From NCBI RefSeq assembly GCF_900089075.1, contig NZ_LT593745.1, positions 1 through 64,000 of the forward strand: a DNA stretch of 64,000 nt. Direction: 5' to 3'. The notes under the pieces were generated by a model. It did not search any database and was not told the origin of the DNA. It saw nothing but the letters and a program-made list of their open reading frames with translations. The translations under genes and the position numbers were made by a program. This DNA is from Vaginella massiliensis (GTDB lineage: Bacteria; Bacteroidota; Bacteroidia; Flavobacteriales; Weeksellaceae). Positions 9,654-18,847 of the stretch are shown piece after piece (position 1 is the first letter of the stretch; every line of letters starts with the position of its first letter).

Positions 9654-10023
9654 GTTGTGAATTGATTTCAAATTTTTGTAGATTTACTCAGTAGAATCAC
9701 CACCTTCATCTCTCCATTTCCCAATCGTCTTGGGTTGTGAATTGATTTCAAATTTTTGTAGATTTACTCAGTAGAATCACCACAGCCTCTAAAGGTTTCC
9801 TAAAAATAAAGCTGTTGTGAATTGATTTCAAATTTTTGTAGATTTACTCAGTAGAATCACCACACAGTTCTTTTTCCCATTGTTCTTATAACTGTTGTGA
9901 ATTGATTTCAAATTTTTGTAGATTTACTCAGTAGAATCACCACGAGGGTTTTTTGTTTTTTAATACTTCGTTTGTTGTGAATTGATTTCAAATTTTTGTA
10001 GATTTACTCAGTAGAATCACCAC
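9654..10023 (+). repeat. five 50-bp divergent CRISPR repeats (class B)
   Basis: Repeats at 9654-9703, 9734-9783, 9814-9863, 9894-9943 and 9974-10023, identical to one another. They share GTTGTGAATT and TTTCAAATTTT with the canonical repeat. They differ at bases 11-12 (GA for CC), have one extra T, and read TAGATTTACTCAGTAGAATC followed by ACCAC at the 3' end where the canonical repeat ends GAATCGCAAC. The CC-to-GA change falls in the tracrRNA pairing region. Confidence 0.97.
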
Positions 10024-10053
10024 AATTCATCATTCACAATATCTCCTTCCAAT

Positions 10054-10102
10054 GTTGTGAATTGATTTCAAATTTTGTAAATTTACGCTTTAGAATCGCA
10101 AC
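10054..10102 (+). repeat. hybrid CRISPR repeat (class B 5' part, canonical 3' part)
   Basis: This 49-bp repeat starts as class B (GTTGTGAATTGATTTCAAAT) and continues as canonical (TTTGTAAATTTACGCTTTAG). It sits exactly between the last class B repeat and the first canonical one. The switch lies between about base 13 and base 25, which is what a recombination or conversion endpoint inside the repeat would leave. Confidence 0.95.
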
Positions 10103-11049
10103 TTTGCGTTCGTTTTACGGTAAACCACAATGTTGTGAATTCCTTTCAAATTTTGTAAATTTACGATTTAGAATCGCAACTGATAATGATCTTCAAGACG
10201 CGCGCGCTTAGTTGTGAATTCCTTTCAAATTTTGTAAATTTACGCTTTAGAATCGCAACCTTGAAGACTATTGAAAGTATCAACCTTATGTTGTGAATTC
10301 CTTTCAAATTTTGTAAATTTACGCTTTAGAATCGCAACATCGTGCCCTGGGGGGCGCGGATCTCCGCGGTTGTGAATTCCTTTCAAATTTTGTAAATTTA
10401 CGCTTTAGAATCGCAACAAAGCCTTGAAGTAATGGAAAAACCAAAACGTTGTGAATTCCTTTCAAATTTTGTAAATTTACGCTTTAGAATCGCAACCTAC
10501 TGGACATAGACATAATAGCGGAGTTGGTTGTGAATTCCTTTCAAATTTTGTAAATTTACGCTTTAGAATCGCAACCTTTGGCTGGGCAATTTGAACCGCC
10601 ATACTGTTGTGAATTCCTTTCAAATTTTGTAAATTTACGCTTTAGAATCGCAACGTTTCATTGATGTATTCTTTTGCAGAACCTGTTGTGAATTCCTTTC
10701 AAATTTTGTAAATTTACGCTTTAGAATCGCAACGATGGCAGTGGAATGAATCGCCAAACGGGTGTTGTGAATTCCTTTCAAATTTTGTAAATTTACGCTT
10801 TAGAATCGCAACTACCGCGCATTGCGTTTTCTAAAGTAATTCGTTGTGAATTCCTTTCAAATTTTGTAAATTTACGCTTTAGAATCGCAACTAGGCGTAC
10901 GCCGTCAACAAGACGAATCGAGTTGTGAATTCCTTTCAAATTTTGTAAATTTACGCTTTAGAATCGCAACAAAATTGCCACAACAACATCATGATTTCAT
11001 GTTGTGAATTCCTTTCAAATTTTGTAAATTTACGCTTTAGAATCGCAAC

Positions 11050-11110
11050 CTCATTCTAAAGTGTTGATTTAAAGCGTAATAAAAAGCAATCTACAAACCA
11101 AAAAAAAGTA
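11050..11110. promoter_or_regulatory. probable CRISPR leader (integration side)
   Basis: A short AT-rich stretch between the last, perfect repeat and the terminator beyond cas2. It begins CTCATTCTAAAGTGTTGATT. Its place next to the intact end of the array and beside cas2 makes it the likely leader where Cas1-Cas2 insert spacers. The call rests on repeat decay at the opposite end. Its first bases resemble the start of the 53-bp repeat insert. Confidence 0.5.
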
Positions 11111-11146
11111 AAAAATGCTTGAAGGTTTTATTCTACAAGCATTTTT
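11111..11146. terminator. bidirectional terminator between array and cas operon
   Basis: An 11-bp perfect stem (AAAAATGCTTG at 11111-11121, CAAGCATTTTT at 11136-11146) with a 14-base loop. There are T runs on both strands. On the minus strand it ends cas9-cas1-cas2 just after cas2; on the plus strand it can end the pre-crRNA. The two transcripts converge here. Confidence 0.85.
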
Positions 11147-11153
11147 TTATTTC

Positions 11154-12379
<1,226 letters not shown>

Positions 12380-12382
12380 GGG

Positions 12383-15300
12383 TTAAGCTTTTGAAATGTT
12401 ACCTAGTCTATCTACATTGAGTTTAATGCAGACATTCTTTATTTGTTGTCCATTAAAACTTGTAGTTTCATTGGTTTGCGACCCACTCAATTTGCTAGTT
12501 TTAGAATTTATTTTCAAATCAACTTCACATTTATCAATCTCTGATGCGTGGTTTATTGGTCTAAAATAAATATCATTGCCCGTAAATCGATTAAAGGCAA
12601 ATGTTAAGTCAACTCCAGCATTATCTACCTTAATGATATCATTTTGAGTCAACGTGAACAATAATCTATACTCTTCACCAGTATCATTAAAAACTTTTTC
12701 ATCTACCGGAATATTATTAGTGTTTGTAGATGTTTGATATTCTATTACATCAAAAAGACTAATTCCTTTAAAAATTCTTCTTGGATTGCTTTTTGACTCT
12801 TTCGATCTATCAATCAATTCATAAACTGCAAGATAAATGTTGGTGCCTCCATCATTTACTACAAATTGCTTCGATTTGACTGAATCTTTATCTTCTTCAT
12901 TCAAAGCTCGTTGATTACCAAAACCTCTTGTAATTTTCACTTTGTTAATTGGATTATGAGGTTTATTATCGTTGAGTTTTATCAAATTTTCAGGTTTATT
13001 CATTTCTTCGATAGCTTCAGGGGTAAACGCAATCTCCGGATGTTCTTTTATATCATCCTCATAGCGTTTTCTCAAATTATTGTCAGAAACCATTTCAACA
13101 AAAACATTCAGCTTAGAATAATCACGTTTTTTAAACTGAAAATTATTTGCCTTCAAGTGTCCAAACAATTCTTCAATTGTACCAATTTCATTTTCTGCAT
13201 CAGATACAATTGCTTCAAGTTCCTGTTTTTCTAACAAAGCTCCAAAGTGTAAAATAGCTTCGTCAAAAGGAAGTTCAACAGTATCAAATTGTTTTAGGTG
13301 ATTGAGCAAAATAGTTTTTGTTCGTCCGACAGTATCTGAAATCGAATTTATTTTTTTACTATCGAAAGAGGTATCTAATGCTGTGCGCAACGTGATTTTA
13401 TCAACACCATTTATAGTTGTTTTTCCATAAAAGGTATCTTTCCCTAAACTCCGACGAATTGCCCAATTTTCTTTCTGCCCGTTATCTGTATTTTGTCGTG
13501 CAAAAGAATTTGGACCGTTTTTATAATAATTCACCCTCTTATTGATTACACGTAGATTTTGCTTGAATGTAGTTATCGTTCTTTGCAAAGCAGTCAAAAT
13601 CATCTTTTTATAATCTTGACCAAAAGTTGCATCTTCTTTGAATTGATAGTTCATTTCAACCACAGTATCCCTCCGGGAATTGTCTGCATCTTCTCGCCGT
13701 GTTTCTCCAGGCAACATATAATACCAGTTGTTTTCATCTCGCTCATCATCTCGTTTGGTAAATTTTATTTTTCGTTTCAGCGTTTGTCTGTTCTTTTCTA
13801 TCTGTTTTTGCTTTCCATAATTGTCAGACTTGGCGTCAGCGTTAATATTGTTGATGTAATTAACGTGATCTTCTGTACATAATGCTACTATCAGTGCATC
13901 CAAGGCGTGATGACGATGATCAATACGCTTAATATCGTATGTTTCGTCTTTCGCACGAATAGTTTCATCCAAATTACAATCGAAATATCGATTACCATTT
14001 TTGGAGGTCTGCCAACTTCCAAATAAGTTGGATTGGGTCAATTCATTTAGACGTATATATCTTGGCGCAACTAACTCTGTCCAAACTTCGTCTAATTTCC
14101 AAGCCCGTTTTAATTCTGTAGTCACCATTCCCGTAACAGGAAGTACATTTTTAGAGCGGAACTCGACTTCTCCTGGCTCTCTTACAATATGGCTCAACAA
14201 TTCCATCGCTTTTCTTGCGATATGGCGGGCACTGTTAAGTTGACTACTTATAAATCCTTTCGGGATTTCTTTAGACAGCAATATCAGCCTTTTAGTTCCT
14301 GAAAACTGTGTTTTGACAATACTCACATACTCATCATCCGTACAAACAGGAATACCTAAATAGGATTGTCCTTGCTGAGCTTGAATAAATTCTCTGGCAG
14401 TTCTATTGTCCTTTAATTTATTAAGATTTACTTCTACTACTACTTTATTACTGAGCGAATTATTAGTTATAGATGATTGTGGAAAAATGTGATCCACATT
14501 GTATTTCGAACCATCAAATAACTCCGTTAGCTTTATGATTTGACCGGAATACGGAGAGCGATATCCTTGTTCAATCCAAAGTTTATATTTTTCGAAATCT
14601 GCTTTGGTTATGTGTGATTTTTTCAGAATATCCTCGATATCTTTTTTAGAAATCTTAGCATCTTTTAGCACCTTATTTTCGTCGAAGAATTTTCTGTCAT
14701 TATTCTTGGTATGCTCAGCACCTTCTTCAGCTATTTTCAATCTTTCGAAATGGTCAGGATTTCTGGGATTAGCTTTGAATGGGCTATGCGACAGGTATTC
14801 TTCTAAAATTTGCCGCAATCTTTTGTTTTGCGCCTTATTACCAGACATTCGTTTCGTTTCCGCTTCTTTCTCCTTGGCAGACTTCTTAAGTTCTCTTCCT
14901 ACTTCTAAATGAATTTTTGAAAAGAAATTTGGTGTTCCATTTCCATAGTAATCCCAAATGTCAGCAACTACCTGCATCATTTCCAAAATCACTTTTTCTG
15001 CAACAGGATTGTTTAATGAGTGTTGTTTTAACTCTTGATGGAGTTGATTTCGAATATCTTCTGGAGAAGTCCAATACTTCGCTTGAGCTAACTCTGAATG
15101 TCTTCCATAAACCAAATAGGATGCTTGTGTCAAATTCAACTGTTGAAAATCATCTGTACTTTGGAAATCTCTAAAAACATTAAACAAGCCTTTCGGAAAT
15201 GGCAATTCTCCTTTTTGGTAATCGACATTAGTATTTACTACTTTCTCGTAATCGACTTTATCAGTGTCATAATCGATGTTTTTTATTCTTTTTAAAATTT

Positions 15301-17713
15301 CTTCTTTTCTGTCCTCATTGGATTTTTGCCATTTTTGGTACCAACTTTCTTTCGCCCAAGCATCTTCATATTCCAGCTTTCCTAAACGAATTAATGGCAA
15401 TAGTTTTTTCAAGGCTTTTTCAGAATAGGCGGAATATCTTGAAGGAAACTTCGGATAATTTGCAAAGTCAACAATGATTTTTTCTTTGATTTCATCGGCA
15501 ATTTCAAATCCTTTGAAATAGTTAGTGAAAAACGTGGTTATGCTCTTATTGTTGCTTTCAGTACGCTCTTTGTAGCTTACCGAATACAGATAATGCCATA
15601 ATTCCCTTTCTTTTTCTTGTGTGAGAAAGGCAGCGTAGTTAGTAAAACCACAGCGCTTGAAACGAGTAGCAAAGCTTACGCGAGTTTCGTTTCCTTTAAA
15701 TTCTTCATCCTCAGGAAAATTCCAAGCGTAATTGCTTTCTTTAGGCTTATAATCGATTTTAAACTTCTTTTTGCAATATGCTAAAAACTGTGCTTGATTT
15801 AAAGATTTTCGATTGTTTAACTCTTCAAAAAGCTCTTGATATTCTTTTTCAGATTTGAAATATTCTTTGGTAACGTCTTGGTTGGTTAACTTTTTACCAT
15901 CAATCTCTTTTTCAAGTTGTATCAATCGTAGATTATGCAATTTATCCCAAATCCTAAATTCCTGAAAATAAGGATGCGAAGCCGAAACAACCTTGATGTA
16001 AATAGGCTCTTTTTTGTCTTTAAGCTCTCCCGTTTCTTTATCAACTTCTTGTATTGGATTGCCATATTTATCCTCAACAGTTTTCCAATATTGAACTTCG
16101 TATTTGCAATCTGCTATTTCAGACTTCTTGCTTTTTAAAGGTCTTTGATACATCAGAATATCTTCAACTAATAAATGCTGAATGGCATCTTTGTTTTTCA
16201 ACAAAGCATCTTGATGTTTTTTATTTTTTGGGTAAAGCATTTTAACACACTGTTCAAATATTTCTTTATCTCTCAAACTCGTATGAAAAGCTTGTTGCGT
16301 GGAAATAATTTGCTTCAATTCCTCTCGATAGAAATCTCTATCCACCACCTGAAACATTCCACCGATAATCTTTGTGCGATTTCCCGTTTTAGCATCGTTT
16401 TTCAGAACATTGTATATTTTAGGTGAAATGTAATTTTTCACATTACCGTTTTTATCAACATAACCATTCAAACTATTAAATTGTAATGCTTCTTTTTCGG
16501 TCATTTTCTTTAATAGCTTCCAATTGCTTGCCTTGTTTGGGTCAAGTAATTTGAATTCAGTAAATGGGTCATTAGAAATATTCAGGTTGAGTGATTCACT
16601 TTTCTTTGAAGGCTTAACCAGTGCTCCTTTATTGTTGTATAGTCTTGTTAGAAAAACTTCCTCTTTAATTTCATTTTCTGCTTTTTGAAATTTGTTAAAA
16701 TCAGCATAGTTTGTATCGACTTTCCAACCATTACTGTACTCTTTTAAGTACTTATCCTTTGTGTCTTTTGGAGAAATGTTTTTTACTTTCAACTCGAAAA
16801 TATCCTCAATTCTGTAAATAGTTTTACTATCATCTATATCAGTTCCTTCTTCATTTAGAATGGTGAGTCTTTCTACAATTTTGACTTCATCAATTTTGTC
16901 ATTTAATTCAGTAACTTGTTCCGTAGAATATTCTTTATATGAATAGCCATTTTCCAGAACGACATTGAAAAAAACACCCCATTTGTCTTCCGACTTAGAT
17001 ACTTCAACAACTTTCAATATTAGTGGTTCAATCTCTATTTTGCTTGTATCAACCACTTCTTGAATAGACTTGGTAATGCCAAAATCATTAAGTTTTTCTG
17101 ACAAATCATCAAATTCATCCAAACTATCTGTCTTCTCATATCCTCTTTTCTGATTATAGCTCAGTAATACCCAAGCTAATTCCTCCAAACTAATTTTTTC
17201 TGAAAGTGCTTTTTGCCGTAAAAAATACAAAGTCCAATCATAAGGAATTCTGCTTTTCTTTTTATTCTCTATGCTAAGCTCATCAAGCATTTCCTGATAG
17301 CTTTCTTTGAAAAGAAATTCAGCTTTTTTTCCTATTTGTTTTGGAAGATAAGCCAGTTTTGGCTCTTTATTTTTCTTGAACTTACCACTTTTTTCACCTT
17401 TGTCATTGGAGAAGTCTATTTCCAATTTGTAATGCTTCGGAAGAGCATCCAACAAATCAAGAACTAAGTGCAAACGATCTCTACGAAGTAAATAACGTTC
17501 ATTTAATCTTCTTGGGCCTCGCTTTTCAGTTCGTTGAGCAGCAGTACTTTTGATTTTACCACTTCGTTCAAAATCACCAATTTCTCCAGCGTCCATCGGT
17601 AAAATTCGAGACCCTAAGCCGATAATTTTTACAGTTTTATTTTGGTGGTTAATTTCAACCAAAGCCCACCCGATCGAGTTGGTACCTAAATCTAGTCCTA
17701 AAATTGTTTTCAT
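12383..17713 (-). CDS. cas9: Cas9 nuclease, type II-C, unusually large (1776 aa)
   Basis: RNA-guided DNA endonuclease with all catalytic residues present: RuvC-I ILGLDLGTNSIGWAL (D8), an Arg-rich bridge helix at about 58-90 (RTEKRGPRRLNERYLLRRDR), RuvC-II KIHLEVGREL (E937), HNH NVDHIFPQS (D1074, H1075) with N1098 at the same spacing as H840/N863 of SpCas9, and RuvC-III DHRHHALDALI (H1268, D1272). The REC lobe of about 840 residues and the C-terminal WED/PAM part of about 490 are both long. At 1776 residues it exceeds SpCas9 (1368), FnCas9 (1629) and the small NmeCas9 (1082). The insert after NQKRGYE (about residues 180-400) is of a kind seen in Bacteroidota Cas9. The gene is first in an operon with cas1 and cas2 and lies opposite the tracrRNA. 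No frameshift seen. Confidence 0.97.
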   Translation of the reverse strand: MKTILGLDLGTNSIGWALVEINHQNKTVKIIGLGSRILPMDAGEIGDFERSGKIKSTAAQRTEKRGPRRLNERYLLRRDRLHLVLDLLDALPKHYKLEIDFSNDKGEKSGKFKKNKEPKLAYLPKQIGKKAEFLFKESYQEMLDELSIENKKKSRIPYDWTLYFLRQKALSEKISLEELAWVLLSYNQKRGYEKTDSLDEFDDLSEKLNDFGITKSIQEVVDTSKIEIEPLILKVVEVSKSEDKWGVFFNVVLENGYSYKEYSTEQVTELNDKIDEVKIVERLTILNEEGTDIDDSKTIYRIEDIFELKVKNISPKDTKDKYLKEYSNGWKVDTNYADFNKFQKAENEIKEEVFLTRLYNNKGALVKPSKKSESLNLNISNDPFTEFKLLDPNKASNWKLLKKMTEKEALQFNSLNGYVDKNGNVKNYISPKIYNVLKNDAKTGNRTKIIGGMFQVVDRDFYREELKQIISTQQAFHTSLRDKEIFEQCVKMLYPKNKKHQDALLKNKDAIQHLLVEDILMYQRPLKSKKSEIADCKYEVQYWKTVEDKYGNPIQEVDKETGELKDKKEPIYIKVVSASHPYFQEFRIWDKLHNLRLIQLEKEIDGKKLTNQDVTKEYFKSEKEYQELFEELNNRKSLNQAQFLAYCKKKFKIDYKPKESNYAWNFPEDEEFKGNETRVSFATRFKRCGFTNYAAFLTQEKERELWHYLYSVSYKERTESNNKSITTFFTNYFKGFEIADEIKEKIIVDFANYPKFPSRYSAYSEKALKKLLPLIRLGKLEYEDAWAKESWYQKWQKSNEDRKEEILKRIKNIDYDTDKVDYEKVVNTNVDYQKGELPFPKGLFNVFRDFQSTDDFQQLNLTQASYLVYGRHSELAQAKYWTSPEDIRNQLHQELKQHSLNNPVAEKVILEMMQVVADIWDYYGNGTPNFFSKIHLEVGRELKKSAKEKEAETKRMSGNKAQNKRLRQILEEYLSHSPFKANPRNPDHFERLKIAEEGAEHTKNNDRKFFDENKVLKDAKISKKDIEDILKKSHITKADFEKYKLWIEQGYRSPYSGQIIKLTELFDGSKYNVDHIFPQSSITNNSLSNKVVVEVNLNKLKDNRTAREFIQAQQGQSYLGIPVCTDDEYVSIVKTQFSGTKRLILLSKEIPKGFISSQLNSARHIARKAMELLSHIVREPGEVEFRSKNVLPVTGMVTTELKRAWKLDEVWTELVAPRYIRLNELTQSNLFGSWQTSKNGNRYFDCNLDETIRAKDETYDIKRIDHRHHALDALIVALCTEDHVNYINNINADAKSDNYGKQKQIEKNRQTLKRKIKFTKRDDERDENNWYYMLPGETRREDADNSRRDTVVEMNYQFKEDATFGQDYKKMILTALQRTITTFKQNLRVINKRVNYYKNGPNSFARQNTDNGQKENWAIRRSLGKDTFYGKTTINGVDKITLRTALDTSFDSKKINSISDTVGRTKTILLNHLKQFDTVELPFDEAILHFGALLEKQELEAIVSDAENEIGTIEELFGHLKANNFQFKKRDYSKLNVFVEMVSDNNLRKRYEDDIKEHPEIAFTPEAIEEMNKPENLIKLNDNKPHNPINKVKITRGFGNQRALNEEDKDSVKSKQFVVNDGGTNIYLAVYELIDRSKESKSNPRRIFKGISLFDVIEYQTSTNTNNIPVDEKVFNDTGEEYRLLFTLTQNDIIKVDNAGVDLTFAFNRFTGNDIYFRPINHASEIDKCEVDLKINSKTSKLSGSQTNETTSFNGQQIKNVCIKLNVDRLGNISKA

Positions 17714-17776
17714 TATTGTTTATTGAATAGATTGTTAAAATTAATAAAAAATGCTAAAGTTCATATCATTAATTGT

Positions 17777-17784
17777 TATATTTG
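17777..17784 (+). promoter_or_regulatory. tracrRNA promoter -7 element
   Basis: TATATTTG matches the Bacteroidota -7 consensus TAnnTTTG exactly and lies five bases before the anti-repeat. No clear TTG is found 17-23 bases upstream, so only the -7 half is well supported. Confidence 0.6.
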
Positions 17785-17785
17785 T

Positions 17786-17868
17786 GGCTGAAAGGAATTC
17801 ACAATAAGGATTATTCCGTTGTGAAAACATTTGGGTCACCTCTTGTCCATTAATCAGGAGGTTTTTTT
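17786..17868 (+). ncRNA. tracrRNA
   Basis: Bases 17789-17804 (TGAAAGGAATTCACAA) are the exact reverse complement of bases 2-17 of the canonical repeat, with one more G-U pair possible at the repeat's first base. A small hairpin follows (GGATTATTCC), then a single-stranded stretch. A terminator hairpin closes the RNA: ACCTCTTG pairs with CAGGAGGT (one G-U) around a nine-base loop, followed by eight T at about 17862-17869. The length of about 80 nt and the place upstream of and divergent from cas9 are typical. With crRNA it forms the RNase III substrate and the Cas9 guide. The 5' end is inferred from the -7 element. Confidence 0.9.
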
Positions 17869-17981
17869 TGTGCCAAAAAATTTTTACGGCAACAACAAAA
17901 TCTTAAAATCCTTAAACTTTTACCAAAGAATTTCATTTCTTAGATTTTCGAAATACATTCGTAGGATAATTACTAAAACGC

Positions 17982-18794
17982 ATGATTTATCGCTTAAGCT
18001 TGATCATATTCACCTTATTGGCAAACCTCCATGTTTTGGCTCAACAAACGACCGAAAAATGGATTCATGGGAATATCATTTTGGATCCAGACGGGGATGT
18101 CGCAGAGGGAGTTTATGTAACGAATCTCACGACCAAGAAAACCGTTATAAGTAATTTTTCTGGGAATTTTTCAATTCTTGCCAGTGTAGATGATGTGCTG
18201 GAGTTTAAGTCGGATTATTACGAGAATCGACGAATCAAAATTACGCCGCAAATCTACCAACAGCCTAAGTTTGTAGTTCACCTGAGCATCAATATTATCG
18301 AACTACAAGAGGCGTTGATATCTGCAAATTTGACTGGAATTCTCACCAAAGATGTGACGGCCGGAAAACGCAAAGACAATCTTACAGAATTGTATAAAAA
18401 ACTGGGCGTGAACCCCGATATCAACCCGATAAAAGATACAAGCGATTTGAAATTTGGTTTGCTCGGGGGTGATATTTCACTCACGCGATTAGATGTTGGC
18501 CGCATTTATGATGCATTAACGGGCAATTTGAAAAAAAGACAAGAATTGATGAAATACGAATCGAATATTGCAAAACATCGACATTTGCGCAACTATTTTG
18601 GTGAGGATTTTTTTACCAAAGAACTCAAAATTCCGGCTCTTAAAATTGATGATTTTATCCACTATGCCTTTATCACAAAAGATATGAACAGCGATTTTGA
18701 TAATCGACTTTATTTAAAAATAATGGATACGTTTACCCAATACGCTCCCATCTACCGCAACTTGTTTCAGCCTGGATTGCTCGATTCTAAATAA
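17982..18794 (+). CDS. secreted protein with carboxypeptidase-regulatory-like domain
   Basis: A 270-residue protein of unknown role. The signal peptide covers about residues 1-21 (LLANLHVLAQ). Residues about 28-105 form a carboxypeptidase-D regulatory-like beta-sandwich (HGNIILDPDGDVAEGVYVTN, then GNFSILASVDDVLEFKSDYY), the domain often found at the start of SusC-type receptors. Here no plug or barrel follows, only a helical 165-residue tail ending in RNLFQPGL. It is a free-standing periplasmic or surface protein, not a truncated receptor as far as can be seen. The gene points away from the CRISPR locus and meets the PorP/SprF gene head-on at a terminator. Confidence 0.75.
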   Translation: MIYRLSLIIFTLLANLHVLAQQTTEKWIHGNIILDPDGDVAEGVYVTNLTTKKTVISNFSGNFSILASVDDVLEFKSDYYENRRIKITPQIYQQPKFVVHLSINIIELQEALISANLTGILTKDVTAGKRKDNLTELYKKLGVNPDINPIKDTSDLKFGLLGGDISLTRLDVGRIYDALTGNLKKRQELMKYESNIAKHRHLRNYFGEDFFTKELKIPALKIDDFIHYAFITKDMNSDFDNRLYLKIMDTFTQYAPIYRNLFQPGLLDSK

Positions 18795-18801
18795 AAAAAA
18801 A

Positions 18802-18818
18802 CTACCCGAATTGGGTAG
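18802..18818. terminator. terminator between convergent genes
   Basis: Stem CTACCC/GGGTAG with a five-base loop. On the minus strand a run of nine T follows, so it mainly ends the PorP/SprF transcript. On the plus strand the trailing T run is weak and displaced. Confidence 0.75.
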
Positions 18819-18847
18819 CCACTGTATGTTTTTATTCGCGATTTCAT

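Larger units (their letters stand above)
9126..11049 (+). CRISPR. type II-C CRISPR array, 22 repeats and 21 spacers, mosaic repeats
   Basis: Spacers are 30 bp throughout except one of 29 (10103-10131). Repeats fall in four blocks from left to right: four 102-bp repeats (9126-9623), five 50-bp repeats of divergent sequence (9654-10023), one 49-bp hybrid (10054-10102) and twelve 49-bp canonical repeats (10132-11049). The plus strand is the crRNA sense: the repeat 5' end (GTTGTGAATTCCTTTCA) is the exact complement of the tracrRNA anti-repeat at 17789-17804. The leftmost repeat has a degraded 5' end (ATTGTGGAATCC), while the cas2-side repeat is perfect. New spacers are therefore probably added at the cas2 side (right), with the oldest on the left. 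The canonical repeats hold a promoter-like element (TTG, 19 bases, TAAATTTA), so each may start its own transcript, as in Neisseria II-C arrays. Targets are unknown. Confidence 0.98.

Noticed and set aside
9126-11049. Two or three separate CRISPR arrays
   Set aside because: Spacer length and repeat phase continue without a break across all block borders, so it is one array with changed repeats.
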